Assembly: GCA_002205965.3 (NCBI GenBank)
Contig: NADL03000049.1
Coordinates: forward strand, 186,001-250,000
Direction: 5' to 3'
From: Kappaphycus alvarezii
Lineage: Eukaryota; Rhodophyta; Florideophyceae; Gigartinales; Solieriaceae
Length of the DNA stretch: 64,000 nt
This document shows positions 45,901 through 57,083 of this stretch, piece by piece. The notes under the pieces are model-generated. The model saw only the letters and a list, made by a program, of their open reading frames with translations, was not told the origin of the DNA and ran no database searches. Position 1 is the first letter of the stretch; every line of letters begins with the position of its first letter. The translations under genes and the position numbers were made by a program.

Positions 45901-48262
45901 GTCGCTTCCATTTCTCGCTTCCAACTGCATCATCAGAATATGATTTGACGTGATCTCATGCGACTCAGACTCCATGATATCTTGTACACTACTTGGCCTA
46001 TTCCCCCTGCATTCTATCCCTTCTTTCGCGACTATCAGGCGTGGCTAAACTCCCTTTGATCGCCTTCAAGCACCGGTTCAGCATGAGATCGTGATACCTG
46101 AATAAATGCCTAGAACTCCGTCGCCCGGCTTCTCTCCATCAAGTGGAACCTGATCCAAGGATTAACGTTGCAGACTCGCTCTACTCGATCTTTTGATTCT
46201 AGCTCGTCTGATTTTTGGCCCCCCACAAGTACATATAGCTCTGTCTCAACTTTTGCCGTCTGAATCAACGTCTCTTCCCATCTTGAATTTCACATACTGC
46301 ATACCTTCCGACCGCAAATCATATTCAGCGCTTCAAGTACAATTCCGTTCAATCCGTCTCATCCAAGTCAATGTCATATGCGTCTCTATGCGCTCTTCCA
46401 AACCCTTGACGATATTTCTCTCGAAACCACCCACACCTTAAACGCATGTGGGAACGCTAAAGCTTCCGGCTCACGACCCATCCACCAACCACTTTTCACA
46501 ACGATTACGCATGTGAATCAACACCCCCATTTCTGATTCCCTCCCACCCATCAACCCATTCCTTCTCACAACACCAAATCCCTTACACCCGCAGTTCCAC
46601 ACTTACATTTCCCCTCTCCATTTGAAACCCCAACAACGCAGACCCATGGTTCCATAACCTCAACCCAACACTGTCACCCGCAACACCACACTCGAGTTTC
46701 CCAGCACCACACCCCCACAACCACTTCCACCCCCCCTCACCCCACATCTACATCCCATCCACCCCCTCCAAAAAACACGCACCCCCCAATCTCCCGCCCA
46801 TTCCACCACCAACCCACGCGTGCGCAGCTCACAACCCCGTCTGACACGAGCCTGAAAAAAAACGCAGGGTGACACACGGAGATATTGTAACCACAACCTG
46901 TATGGTTCAGGCTTTTGGACACATTAAAAGATTCCCCCCCCCGAGATATTGTACCCGCTGTGTTGCGAAAGCGTGCAACGTGAGTCAGTACCCTGATTCA
47001 TTCTGAATGGTGCTTGTTTTTCACACGAGTGTCGCTCGGATGGGGGTCACGTGAGGCGCGCTGGAGACGCGGTTGCGCGCAGCGTGTGTGAACGAGAGGA
47101 GGCGAGGTGCGGTTGAGTGGTGGGACGGGGGTATGCGGGGTATGGGGCATGGAGTTTGATGCGGGTGCGGGTTTGGGAGGCGGTTGGAAAGGAAGGGTGG
47201 GAGGTGGGTGATGGAGTGTTGGGGGTTGGGGGATGCGGTGGTTTGGCGGGTGGAGGCGATGGTGGTGGGTGGGGTTTTGTGCGGCGAGGGAGGGTTGAGT
47301 TTTGTTTGTGGGGGGAGGTTTGGTGTGTTGGTGTGGGATGCGGGGAGTTTCGACGTGTGTGTGTGTGAGGAAGGGGAGGTTGAGAGGGGGTGGGTGGTTT
47401 TAGTTGGCAGTTATGGTGGGGATGGTGTAGGTGGATACAGTCGGGTTGTGCGGGGCTGGCTAGGGAGTTTCAGTGCTGGGTGAGTTTGGGCTTGATGGTA
47501 TTGGCATGGATTACGTTGTTGGTGATGGAAAGCCATTCTCAACGTTGATGGGAGTCGGGCGGAGGAGTCTGAGCGCGACTTTGTCGTGATGACGTTGACA
47601 ACGATGAGAGCGGAAGCCATGATGCACGGCTTCTATTGCCCAATAATCGGTGTGCAACGTGGTATACAGTGCACACGTGGAAACAAAGCAATATTGTGCT
47701 TACAGTGTAACAAACTGTATCGGCTTTCCCAAGAAGTTAGAGAAATTGGATTCTCCGAAATGTAATTCACCTTCTTCGCAACCGAACCCCAAGCGAACCG
47801 CACCCACTCCCCTCCAGCCCTCCCGTCCGTCGTCGTCCAAACTTCGCACTCCAGCACTGCTTCGCTGTCGGACCACTACAGGGTCCACAACGACCCGCGC
47901 CCCTCCCACACAACTTGCCGAGCTGCCCTACCCGCTTTTCCGGAAAATGCGGCTGCCATCCCTGACCGGTGAATGGACCGCTAGAATGGACGCGGGGCGC
48001 TTAACCGCACGGCGCCCCGACGTTGCCCGCACGCCGTCATACACTGCACCTATTGACCGCCTGTGTGCCACTGCGTCGGTGGGTGGTGATTTGAGGGCTT
48101 GAAAATTTGGACTGCTGGACTGCGTGGTACTGCGGTGCTGAATCGTCGAATATTATTGTTCCGTTGATTCGGTCTTTCACTAGACCCAAAGACGCTACGA
48201 TCAAGCACGATCAGAAAAGTTTGGTACCGCGTCGACACCTGACCCGTTCATTTGTGTTTACC
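45901..48262. other. strand-composition switch upstream of EF-2, no gene
   Basis: The plus strand is C/A-rich from about 46.1 to 46.9 kb, with a C run at 46934-46941. It turns strongly G/T-rich from about 47.05 to 47.5 kb, then C-rich again near 47.76-48.05 kb. Frames here (47117-47483 and 47650-48102) follow the skew and encode low-complexity protein, so I do not call genes. The final part is probably the EF-2 promoter. It may have a regulatory role, but no defined element is recognised. Confidence 0.45.
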
Positions 48263-48408
48263 AGGTGACGATAGTTGTACCAAATCGTGAATCGTTTCGT
48301 CGCTGCTACAACTCCCTCACACTCACCCCTCGCGCCTCCTTCGCGATCCGCCTCTTTTTTCCCGTCTTTCACCAAGCGAGCCGACGCGCTACACCCACCA
48401 CATTCATC
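48263..48408 (+). promoter_or_regulatory. EF-2 5' leader, pyrimidine-rich
   Basis: The ~100 bases before the EF-2 ATG are C/T-rich (ccgcctcttttttcccgtct near 48347). That is typical of leaders of highly expressed translation genes. No clear TATA box was found. Confidence 0.3.
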
Positions 48409-51115
48409 ATGGTACGTACCAAACACAAAACATTGCACAATGGCAACTGGAACCCACTATCATTGCTTCCAACCTTGGCTCCATCCACATGCATTCCCGC
48501 CGCATCGTGGCATGCCCCTCGTCGTTCCCCGCCCACCGAATCTAACCTTGTACTAACATGGATCTGCCCCCGCATCTCTGTCTTTGCTTTCGATCCCGCC
48601 GCCCAGGTCAACTTTACAATCGACCAACTCCGTGAGATCATGGACCGCAAGTTCAACATTCGCAACATGTCCGTCATTGCCCATGTCGACCACGGCAAGT
48701 CCACCCTCACTGACTCCCTGGTTGCCGCCGCTGGTATCATCGCCATGGCCAACGCCGGCGATCAGCGTCTCACAGACACTCGCCAGGATGAGCAGGATCG
48801 TTGTATCACCATCAAGTCCACGGTATTTCGTTGTACTTTGAATTCCCAGAGGAGATCCCGCTTCCCAAGGAGGCGACGGTCGTAGCTTTTTGATCAACCT
48901 TATTGATTCACCAGGTCACGTCGACTTTTCATCCGAGGTTACGGCCGCGCTTCGTGTTACTGATGGTGCCCTTGTTGTCGTCGACTCTGTTGAGGGGGTC
49001 TGTGTCCAGACAGAAACAGTCCTGCGTCAGGCCCTCACCGAGCGTATCAAGCCGGTTATGACCATTAACAAGTTGGACCGCTCCTTCCTGGAGCTCCAGC
49101 TTGACGCTGAGGATATGTATCAGAACTTTTCTCGTATCATTGAAACTGCGAACGTCATCATGTCCACCTACCAGGACGACAAGCTCGGTGACGTTCAGGT
49201 CTATCCTGATCACGGAACTGTTGCATTCTCAGCAGGTCTTCATGGCTGGGCCTTCACCCTCAACCGCTTTGCTCGCATGTATGCCAAGAAGTTTGGCATT
49301 GAGCCCGAGAAGATGACCTCTCGTTTGTGGGGTGACTCATTCTTTAACCGCAAGGAAAAGAAGTGGACCAAGAAGGAATCTTCCGGCGCCAATCGTGCCT
49401 TTTGCGAGTTCATTATCAAGCCAGTCAAGAAAATTATCGAGCTTTGCATGGCCGATAAGGTGGATGACCTTACCAAGTTGCTTGTCTCCCTTGACATCAA
49501 GCTCACTACTGAGGAAGGAACTCCGTCAAAAGCCGCTCATGAAGCGCGTCTTGCAAAAGTGGTTGCCGGCCGATCAGGCGCTCTTGGAAATGATGGTGTT
49601 ACACTTGCCGGCCCCGGCGCATGCGCAGAAGTATCGTGCCGAGCTTCTTTATGAGGGTCCGCCTGATGATGTCTGCTGTACAGCCATTAGAAACTGCGAT
49701 CCAAATGGTCCCCTCATGCTCTACATTTCCAAGATGGTTCCGTCATCAGACAAGGGCCGCTTCATTGCCTACGGTCGCGTGTTTTCAGGAACTGTGCGCT
49801 CGGTATGAAGGTCCGCATCATGGGTCCCAACTACGTCCCGGGCACGAAGAAGGATCTTGCCGTGAAGAATATCCAACGTACTTTGTTGATGATGGGCCGA
49901 AGGACCGATGCCGTCGATTCAGTCCCGTGGTAATACCGTCGGTCTCGTAGGCCTGGATCAGGTCATTGTGAAGTCTGGAACTCTGTCCGATGTTGAGGAG
50001 GCTTTCCCGTTGAAAGACATGAAGTATTCTGTATCTCCAGTCGTCCGTGTCGCAGTTGAGCCGAAGAATCCCAGTGACCTGCCGAAGCTGTTGAGGGTCT
50101 GAAACGTCTTGCCAAATCGGATCCCTTGGTGCAAACTATCACCGAGGAGTCTGGAGAGCACGTCATTGCGGGCGCCGGCGAGCTTCACCTCGAGATTTGT
50201 CTCAAGGACCTGCAAGAGGACTTTATGAACGGCGCTGAAATTCGAGTGTCGAATCCTGTCGTTACGTTCCGGGAGACCATTGAGGGTGTCGACGACCCTG
50301 AAGTACTGCAGTCTGTTTGTCCAAGAGTCCAATAAGCACAATCGCTTGTACATTTATGCAAGTCCGCTTCCAGAGGAATTACCGGCTGCCATCGAAGACG
50401 GTAAGATCACCCTCGTGATGAGCCAAAGGCACGGATGAAGAAGCTGCGTGACGAGTACGGCATGGCGGAAGATGCTGCCAAGAAGATTTGGTGCTTCGGT
50501 CCGGACACGACTGGCCCCAATTTCCTCGTTGATCGTGCCAAGGCTGTGCAGTATCTCAATGACATCAAGGATTCCTGTGTGGCAGCATTCCAATGGGCTA
50601 CCAAGGAGGGTGTCCTATGCGACGAAAATATGCGTGGTATCTGTTCAAATTCATGATTGCAGTCTTCATGCTGATTCTATCCATCGTGGCGGTGGTCAGA
50701 TTATCCCAACTTGTCGTCGCGCCTGTATGGCGCTCAGCTTATGGCCGAACCGAAGCTTGTTGAGCCTTTCTTCCTTGTGGAGATTCAGTGCCCTGACCAA
50801 ACAGTCGGATCGATCTATGGTGTATTGACCCGCAAGCGTGGACATGTGTTCGAGGAAGTGCAGCGCCCTGGAACTCCAATGTTTAACGTGAAGGCTTATC
50901 TGCCAGTACAAGAGTCGTTTGGGTTCACAGCTGATTTGCGCAGTGCAACATCAGGTCAGGCTTTCCCGCAGTGTGTGTTTGATCACTGGAGCACTATGAG
51001 CGGAAATCCTCTCGACCCTGCAGATACGGTTGGTGCCCTCGTGAAGAGCATTCGTGTGCGCAAGGGGTTGAAGGAAGTTGTACCTGACGTGAACAACTTC
51101 TTTGACAGGCTATAA
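48409..51115 (+). CDS. EEF2: translation elongation factor 2
   Basis: Cytosolic GTPase that moves the ribosome one codon per cycle. Exon 1 is just ATG; after a 195-base intron, exon 2 starts GTCAACTTTACAATCGACC (V-N-F-T-I-D-Q). Seen: the P-loop AHVDHGKST (about 48679-48705), DSPGH (about 48906), NKLD (about 49066), the diphthamide His in the [12 protein letters not shown] block (50682), and the C-terminal QRPGTP and FPQCVFDHW blocks, ending FFDRL. The protein is conserved throughout, but the frame changes about 12 times, near 48822, 48879, 49516, 49802, 49929, 50090, 50302, 50331, 50411, 50644, 50649 and 50729. Most are one-base losses in short runs. Allowing for them the length is about 841 residues, normal for EF-2 (about 840-858). 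Sequencing error is more likely than a pseudogene. Convergent with calnexin. Confidence 0.95.
48412..48606 (+). other. spliceosomal intron directly after the EF-2 start codon
   Basis: Starts GTACGT and ends CGCCCAG, right after ATG and before GTCAAC, which restores the universal EF-2 N-terminus M-V-N-F-T. Length is 195 bases, a multiple of three, and there is no in-frame stop. Unspliced RNA would therefore give an extra 65 residues rather than a truncated protein. Introns hard against the start codon are common in intron-poor genomes. Confidence 0.85.
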
Positions 51116-52236
51116 GCTGACTTGAATCTACAGTTTTATGTAGTAGGGACGGCATTGTTCTCGATTAAAGGATTCGCGAGTTAACCAGTGCAGACTATTT
51201 GCGCGTCAGCAGTGGGCGAATCGCTCGGGCCAGAAATAGAAGTAACGATCTTTTGATTAGTGCGGGGAATGTATGGCGAGGCAAAGTTGTTGGGTACCTT
51301 ACAGATTCAAAGACTTTTACAATTTAAAGTTATCAGACGAAGGCCAACATGACTGTAACCAAGCAGTTATAGATTTTTATTGCAGCAGTTGAACACAATC
51401 TAGTGCTTTCGAGCCTCAACCTTTGAAACTTCTTTGTAAACAGTTTGTTCGCAGTGGCTGAATTTGGTCTCGAAAGTTGAGGGACAATGGTGACCAGATT
51501 GATGTTAACACGAAATGTGTCGAACCTACGGGCCATTCGGAAAAATTGAAGGCCCATGACGCAAAGAATTCAGTGTATAACAAGACGACATTACACCAAG
51601 TCCAAGAGGTAAAATTCTCGGTTTACAACCAGCGAGACCGCAATGTAGCCACTGCAGTGCAGCACTGCTCTTGACTGGCTGCGTGGAACGGTCCACATTG
51701 CGTGCAAAGGAGGCGACATCCAGCAGGCTTGGGCCCTCGTTCAAGGCTGCAAGCCTGGTTCGCAATACGGTAGATGATTCACTGAGAGTCACATTATTTT
51801 CTAGCGTCACTCAAGAGTGCACCCATTCGCGGGAGGAACGCTGCAATCATTTGTGTACGAGGCACACTAGGTTTGAGGTGCTAGTGCACTTGAATCAAGA
51901 CGCCTGCCTCAAGGATCCGGATCAAGGATGGTATCCAAATGAAGCGTTCTAGCGGTTTTTATTGTTTTCCACGCACTAGCATCTTATTCTTCGCGGCATG
52001 CAAACAAGGAAGCTGCGGCGATCCCCGCGCCTCCGGTGATCCATTCCTATGAGCGGTGCCGTCAGGAAGAATGTGGTCGTCACTGCGCACATGGGCCTGC
52101 CTCTACAGCTAGAGCGCTTGCTTCCAAGCGTCCATTCGTAACGCCTACTCCAACATCTGGATCCGCGAGGCCGGCAGGATCACTCTTCATTCCCGAATTC
52201 CCTCAATAATTTAGTCCGCACCGTTTATTAACATCC
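51116..52236. other. intergenic between convergent EF-2 and calnexin
   Basis: Holds the 3' untranslated regions of both genes. Frames at 51526-51952 overlap on both strands and show no motif. No terminator-like element stands out. Confidence 0.45.
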
Positions 52237-54145
52237 CTACTCTGCAGTGGCCGTGCGACGCCTGCGCACGCTTGATTTCTCTGGTTCGGCGTCTGCTGCT
52301 GCAGAGTCATCCGCATTTTCCACGGCATCGCCTGGGGCATCCGGTGTTGGTTCATCAGTCTTCTTCTTCACAGCTGTGGCCTCCGATTCTGTGTCCTGTG
52401 GCGCCGGTTTCTTCTTCCTCCACCCAGTACAATCAGAAACAGTAATACGATCACGAGGGGAACGGTCGCCACAACAAGCATAGGCTTCTGGACTCCAGCG
52501 CGATCATCATATCGAGATAAGGTTCGGCACCGTTATCGATCAACCAATCTTGAAGCGGCTCCAATTTTGCCTCGATAAAGTCAATAACGTCCTCAATCTC
52601 TCCAAGGGAGCCAACTTGGATTCACTAGGACTCTTCGACGACTTTTCCTTGGCTTCCTTTTCTTTCTTTTTACTGCTTCCTCTTCCTTGGCTAGCTCTGC
52701 CTTCTGCTTCTCCACAAAGGTTGCAGTAGCAAACTTCTTGGCGCTGCAATGTCCTTTCCAAGCCAGACATTGTCGAAGAGCACGCCTTGATCCATCGTCC
52801 AAATCTCAAACCCAATACCCGAGATCGGTAGCAACGACGGTTTAGACAGTTCATAGTACTCTGGGTTGGGGATTTTGCGGGGCTTCCACACACCAATGTA
52901 GTCCGGATTGTCAATCTTAGGGGCACTCCATTTGCCCTTGTAGTCGGGATTCTTCTTCATGGGCGCTTCCACTTACCACAGCCCACCTCTTCGCACTTGG
53001 GATTTGGGACAAGCGGGGCCTCCCACTCGCCGTCCTCTTCGTCATTCCACTCTCTGGTTTCTCAGCATTGGGATCGGGAACCTCAGTGGGTTCATCATCG
53101 AGCCACCCTTCCGGCTTGGTAGCGTCCATATCCTCAATCTTCTTCGGTGCGTCCTTCCCAGTCGTCCGGCTTGGTGGCCTCAGGGTCGGGGATTTTGGCG
53201 TCGTCGACCCAGTCATCCGGCTTCTTGTCCTCGGGTCATCAATCTCCTTCTCCGGCTGCACAGGGGGTTCAAAGTTGTCAGACAGAGTACCGTCTTTTTT
53301 CAACTCATCGTCAATGAGAAGTTCGAACTTGCCGTCCTTCTTGACGACCAAAGAGTACAAATGGGTCTTCTTGTCATATGTATTGGCTACACTCGGGGGA
53401 TCCTTGAGATGATGCGACCATTTTGCCGGTAACAGGGTTCTTCGACTGGAAAATGAAATGAACCTTGTCCGTGGGCCCACACTTGTCCGGGCCAAACATA
53501 ATGCTGTACGGGGTGTCACCTTTGAAGATTCAGGATCAAAGTCGCCGGTAGGAAGCTTCATGTATGCACCGCCGCATGTCATACCCTGCTCCAACTTGAC
53601 CTCATATTGCAAGACGGCATCTGAATCCGAGAGGTCGGTCATCGAGTCGACAGTAGGGATAAGCCGTAGTGATTTGCCTTGATAGGAATGATCAAAGCAC
53701 GATCGCCTGGGAAGACAGGGGCGGCACCTTGTCCAACCTTGAATTCACCGCCATAGTTACTTTCCTTGGAGTGGATCCACTTGTCAAGACCCGACTGAAA
53801 GTCGTCAAAGAATTCGGCAGCGGCGGATTGGGAGTGGTGTAACCCGATGCATTCTCCTGACCTGGTGGATCAATAACGCCGGTTTGGCGGTTGCGGGTCG
53901 GCGGATCGTCTTCCGGGGCTCGTCATCTTCATCTTCCTCGCAAAGTCGTCATCGTCGTCTTCCAAGCCAAAGTCGTCATCTTCATCGTCAAAGGATAGGT
54001 CATCATCGTCATCCAATGGATCAATGTCATCGTCGGCATCGGCTGTGTCGGCGGTGGCAATTAGAGCATTGGAAGAGTGGGTTTGAAGGGAGAGGATGAG
54101 GATGAGGGATAGAATTAGCAAGAGGAGGGCGCTGCGAGAGGCCAT
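52237..54145 (-). CDS. CNX: calnexin
   Basis: ER membrane chaperone that binds monoglucosylated glycoproteins and calcium. ATG at 54145 opens a signal peptide ([20 protein letters not shown]), then an acidic Asp/Glu-rich stretch. The lectin domain shows [30 protein letters not shown] and the [17 protein letters not shown] blocks. The P-domain has KPDDW/KPEGW-type repeats (about 53.0-53.25 kb), then [13 protein letters not shown] and [16 protein letters not shown] hydrophobic membrane segment ([19 protein letters not shown]) is near 52.42-52.48 kb, and the cytosolic tail is basic, ending RRRRTATAE. The frame changes about ten times while the sequence stays conserved, as in EF-2, pointing to sequence errors. 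A membrane segment and cytosolic tail rule out calreticulin. Confidence 0.92.
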
Positions 54146-55394
54146 CGTGATGGGCTTCGCGGTGACTGGCACTGTCAAGAGCGGAGGGAGGACGATAGTG
54201 GAGGGATGGTGAGTGAGGAGGGGGGGAGGTGGGAGTGGGGATGGATCGCGTCGCACGGGTGGTTGACGGGTCGGCGACGACCGATGGGGTCTTATTATGC
54301 AGACATCTTGACTTGCAGCTTTGGGTTGAAGCACAATAAAATGACAGCGAAATTTTTTGGAAAATTTTTAGAATGGTGGGATCGAAGGGGGGGGATTGTA
54401 GATATGATTGATATTTTTTGGCGTTTAGTTTTGCAAAAGTTTTAGGGCCATTTCGTTTAACACAGACGCGGATGGGGATAAAATTTTGATTTTTAGGGGC
54501 GGCCTTGTTTCTTCCAAGAGATGTGTCGCGCTATTTGTCCAGTGCGGTCTTATTCCGTGACCAATCGCAGCCGCGATGCAGTCAGTCACTTGAAACTTGT
54601 CATTGCAAAAGTGCTTGATGATTGGTTCACCAGAACCCTTTGTTGACTGAAATTTGTGTCACCAGAATAATACGAAAAATAATACTTCGAGCGAATATTT
54701 TGACTGACTCTATCCATTCCACCAGAGCCGTTGACTGCCCAATCGCCAATCCAATGCCGTGCTTGTGATTGGGTGCGTCTGCAATTGTAGACAATGCACA
54801 CGCTGTACACGTGGACACGTTCCCGACCGGGTCGGAACTGCTGCAAAGCCGCGGTGCGGCAGTCCACGTCATCAAGCCGGTGGGTACACACGCCTCGACA
54901 TGCAACGACTTGTGCTACAGCGCATCTGTACTGCACCTGTACTGTACAGTGTACTGTACTGTACAGTACACTATAACGCACCAACCAGTCAGACCTGGTA
55001 CAGTAGCATTTTGAATCCCGCCCTACTGCACTCTTTGCCCGCCGCCGCCGCTCACCCATCACCAGTTCCGCCACCAGATCCCCGCCGCCTGTCACCCCGT
55101 CGTATCGTACCCACCTCGCCCCTGCTTGCGTGGCAGGGCGCGATTGTCCACTTGCTGCACGCACGCAAGTTTGCATGCGCCCTAGCGCGTCGGGGTGCGT
55201 CAGTGTGGCCTCTAGGGGTTGGTTGTGTGGGGGGGGAGGGGGGTGAAACAACGGGGGTGCTGTATGTGAGGTCATAAGGGAAGCGCCGGTAGGTCGCGTG
55301 GTTGTGCCTGGTTGTTGCATTGCTTCTTTTTTTTTGCAAGTGTTTCGAGGTAGCGTGAGGTGTGTGGTCCGAACAGCGAGCGGGTGCGTTGAGA
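54146..55394. promoter_or_regulatory. divergent upstream region of calnexin and the kinase
   Basis: About 1.25 kb between two outward-facing genes, so it must hold both promoters. It contains an array of overlapping gtactgtac words at 54938-54971, including the perfect palindrome GTACTGTACAGTAC at 54956-54969. A C-rich to G-rich switch occurs at about 55.02-55.25 kb. Frames inside it (for example 54586-55494 minus) give low-complexity protein and are not called. Confidence 0.4.
54938..54971. repeat. palindromic gtactgtac array
   Basis: Overlapping copies of GTACTGTAC and GTACAGTAC. The same word recurs across the window, for example near 8213, 15565, 18670, 20460, 41198, 42632, 42711 and 59601. 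Confidence 0.7.
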
Positions 55395-56611
55395 ATGTCC
55401 AAGCCGTTTTTGCAAAGTCGGGGGAACAAGTCGCGTGGCGGTGGTCGTGGGGATGGTGTAGAGTGTGGTGGCTGGGAGTCGGCCGGAGAGCCAAAGTATC
55501 GTGGCTCGGTCGAGATGTCGGGCTGGGTGTACAAGTATCAGGCCCGCTTGAGGAGGAGTGTGGTGCGCCGCTATTTTAGGTTGAATAATTCCGTCCTGTC
55601 CAATCATCCCCAGTTGACGGGTCCGGCCACCTGGGATGTCTCAGTTTCGAAGAGTCTGGTGCGCATGGTCGAGGAGCGCAATTTGGTCGTGGTTCGCTTG
55701 CCGGACCGTGAGATTCGCTTTCAGTTGGCCACGGAGGCGGAGATGAGACGCTGGGGGAGGCTATTCGGTCGGGCTCGGTGTGTAATATTGAGGACTTTTA
55801 TCGCCTGGGAGAGCAGCTCGGATGCGGTAGTTTTGGAGCTGTCAGGGTGGGGTATGAGCTTGCCACGGGGGAGAAGCGCGCTGTGAAAATTGTAGAGCGC
55901 AGTTCTAATGCAAAGGAGTTGGAGTTTGTGCAACGGGAGATTGACGTTTTGTTGTCGATTAGTCATCCTAACATTGTGCGTACATATGACATCTTTGATG
56001 AGCGGGATAAGATTTACTTGGTAATGGAGTTTGTCGAGGGAGGGGACTTTTTCGACTACATGGCGAAAAGGGGCAAGTTGACAGAGCGTGAGGCGAAACA
56101 CGTCATATGGCAGATGCTGCAGGGGATTGAATATCTGCATGGAAATCACATTGTCCATCGAGATATCAAACCGGAGAATGTCTTGGTGCGCGGGGAAAGC
56201 CCACTGAGAATCCAGTTGACTGATTTTGGGTTTGCCAACTTTATTGACCCGGGGAGCGCGGCGCCAGGAACGGAGATGAAGTCGATGGTTGGGACGGGGT
56301 GTTATATGGCCCCAGAGGTGATTGACGGGCGCGGACATGGAAAGCCTGTGGACTTATTTGCGACGGGCGTGGTGATGTACCGGGTTTTGAGCGGAAAGCT
56401 ACCGTTTCGCGGGATGACAATGCAGGAGTGTTATAAGCAGGCTATTCAAGAGCGTGCGGATTTTAGCGGAGCGGGTTGGAAAGGGGTGTCCTCCGAGGGT
56501 AAGAAGCTGTGCCGGAGCATGTTGAGTGGGGATCCGGGAAAGAGACCGGTGGCAGGGGAGGCGTTGAAGCATGAATGGTTTGAGGGGGATGAGGGGTTCT
56601 TAGGGAGGTGA
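55395..56611 (+). CDS. PH domain-CAMK-type serine/threonine kinase
   Basis: From ATG 55395 there are 40 Gly/Arg-rich residues, then a PH domain (SGWVYKYQARLRRSVVRRYF...) closing with EMRRWGRLF, the usual C-terminal helix with Trp. The kinase domain follows: glycine loop GCGSFGAV, AVK lysine (codon at 55886), HRDIKPEN (about 56156), DFGFA (56221), APE (about 56308), ending 56611. The wording (DFGFAN; GTGCYMAPEV; LSGKLPF) is CAMK-like. PH directly before a CAMK kinase is the layout of protein kinase D. The W of subdomain IX is F (DLFATGV). One base seems lost near 55770-55785, between the PH and kinase parts. An inner ATG at 55515 is an alternative start. Likely a membrane-lipid-responsive signalling kinase (inference). 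Confidence 0.88.
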
Positions 56612-57083
56612 GGAGGAGGAGTGAACGAGTTGAGAAGGGGATGGGAAAGAGGTCGGAAGAATGAATTCGGCGCGAGGATTTGGGTCGAGCGTGGGGAGAT
56701 GGGGATGTTGGGATCAATGGGTATGGAGACGCCGCGGGATGTGGCTTCTAATCCATGGCATTAGCTGCATTTGTGAGACAAGTTTTTGGAGGTGGCGTGG
56801 TGTTAAATGCACGAGCATTGATACCCTTGATGACCTTGAAGATTCGGAGACGACTATGCTTCAACTTCTTGGTAGAATACGTAGGCTTTGAATAAATGAG
56901 TATCGTCGATTTGAAAGGCTGTAGCAATTAGCAATAAATCGGAGTAGGGGAGTTGGGTCGCCCATTCCTCGAAAGGTGGATTAGTTTGTAGGTTGTGATG
57001 TAAGAAACATAAGGATATCGACCAATAACGAACTGAGGGCTGGGGATGCACATGGCAATTACAAATTGCGGACATAGTGGTTA
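56612..57083. other. kinase 3' flank, no gene
   Basis: No further coding sequence; short frames only. Probably contains the kinase 3' untranslated region. Confidence 0.45.

Noticed and set aside
47117-47483. Overlapping Gly/Val-rich plus-strand frames
   Set aside because: They follow from the G/T-rich composition; both frames are equally open and low in complexity.
48265-48606. Longer EF-2 reading starting before the ATG or through the intron
   Set aside because: Conserved EF-2 starts M-V-N-F-T, and consensus splice sites lie exactly where needed. The in-frame upstream sequence has no EF-2 similarity.
54586-55494. 302-codon minus-strand frame in the calnexin-kinase gap
   Set aside because: Low-complexity, overlaps the kinase start on the other strand, has no domain, and shares its region with open frames on the opposite strand.
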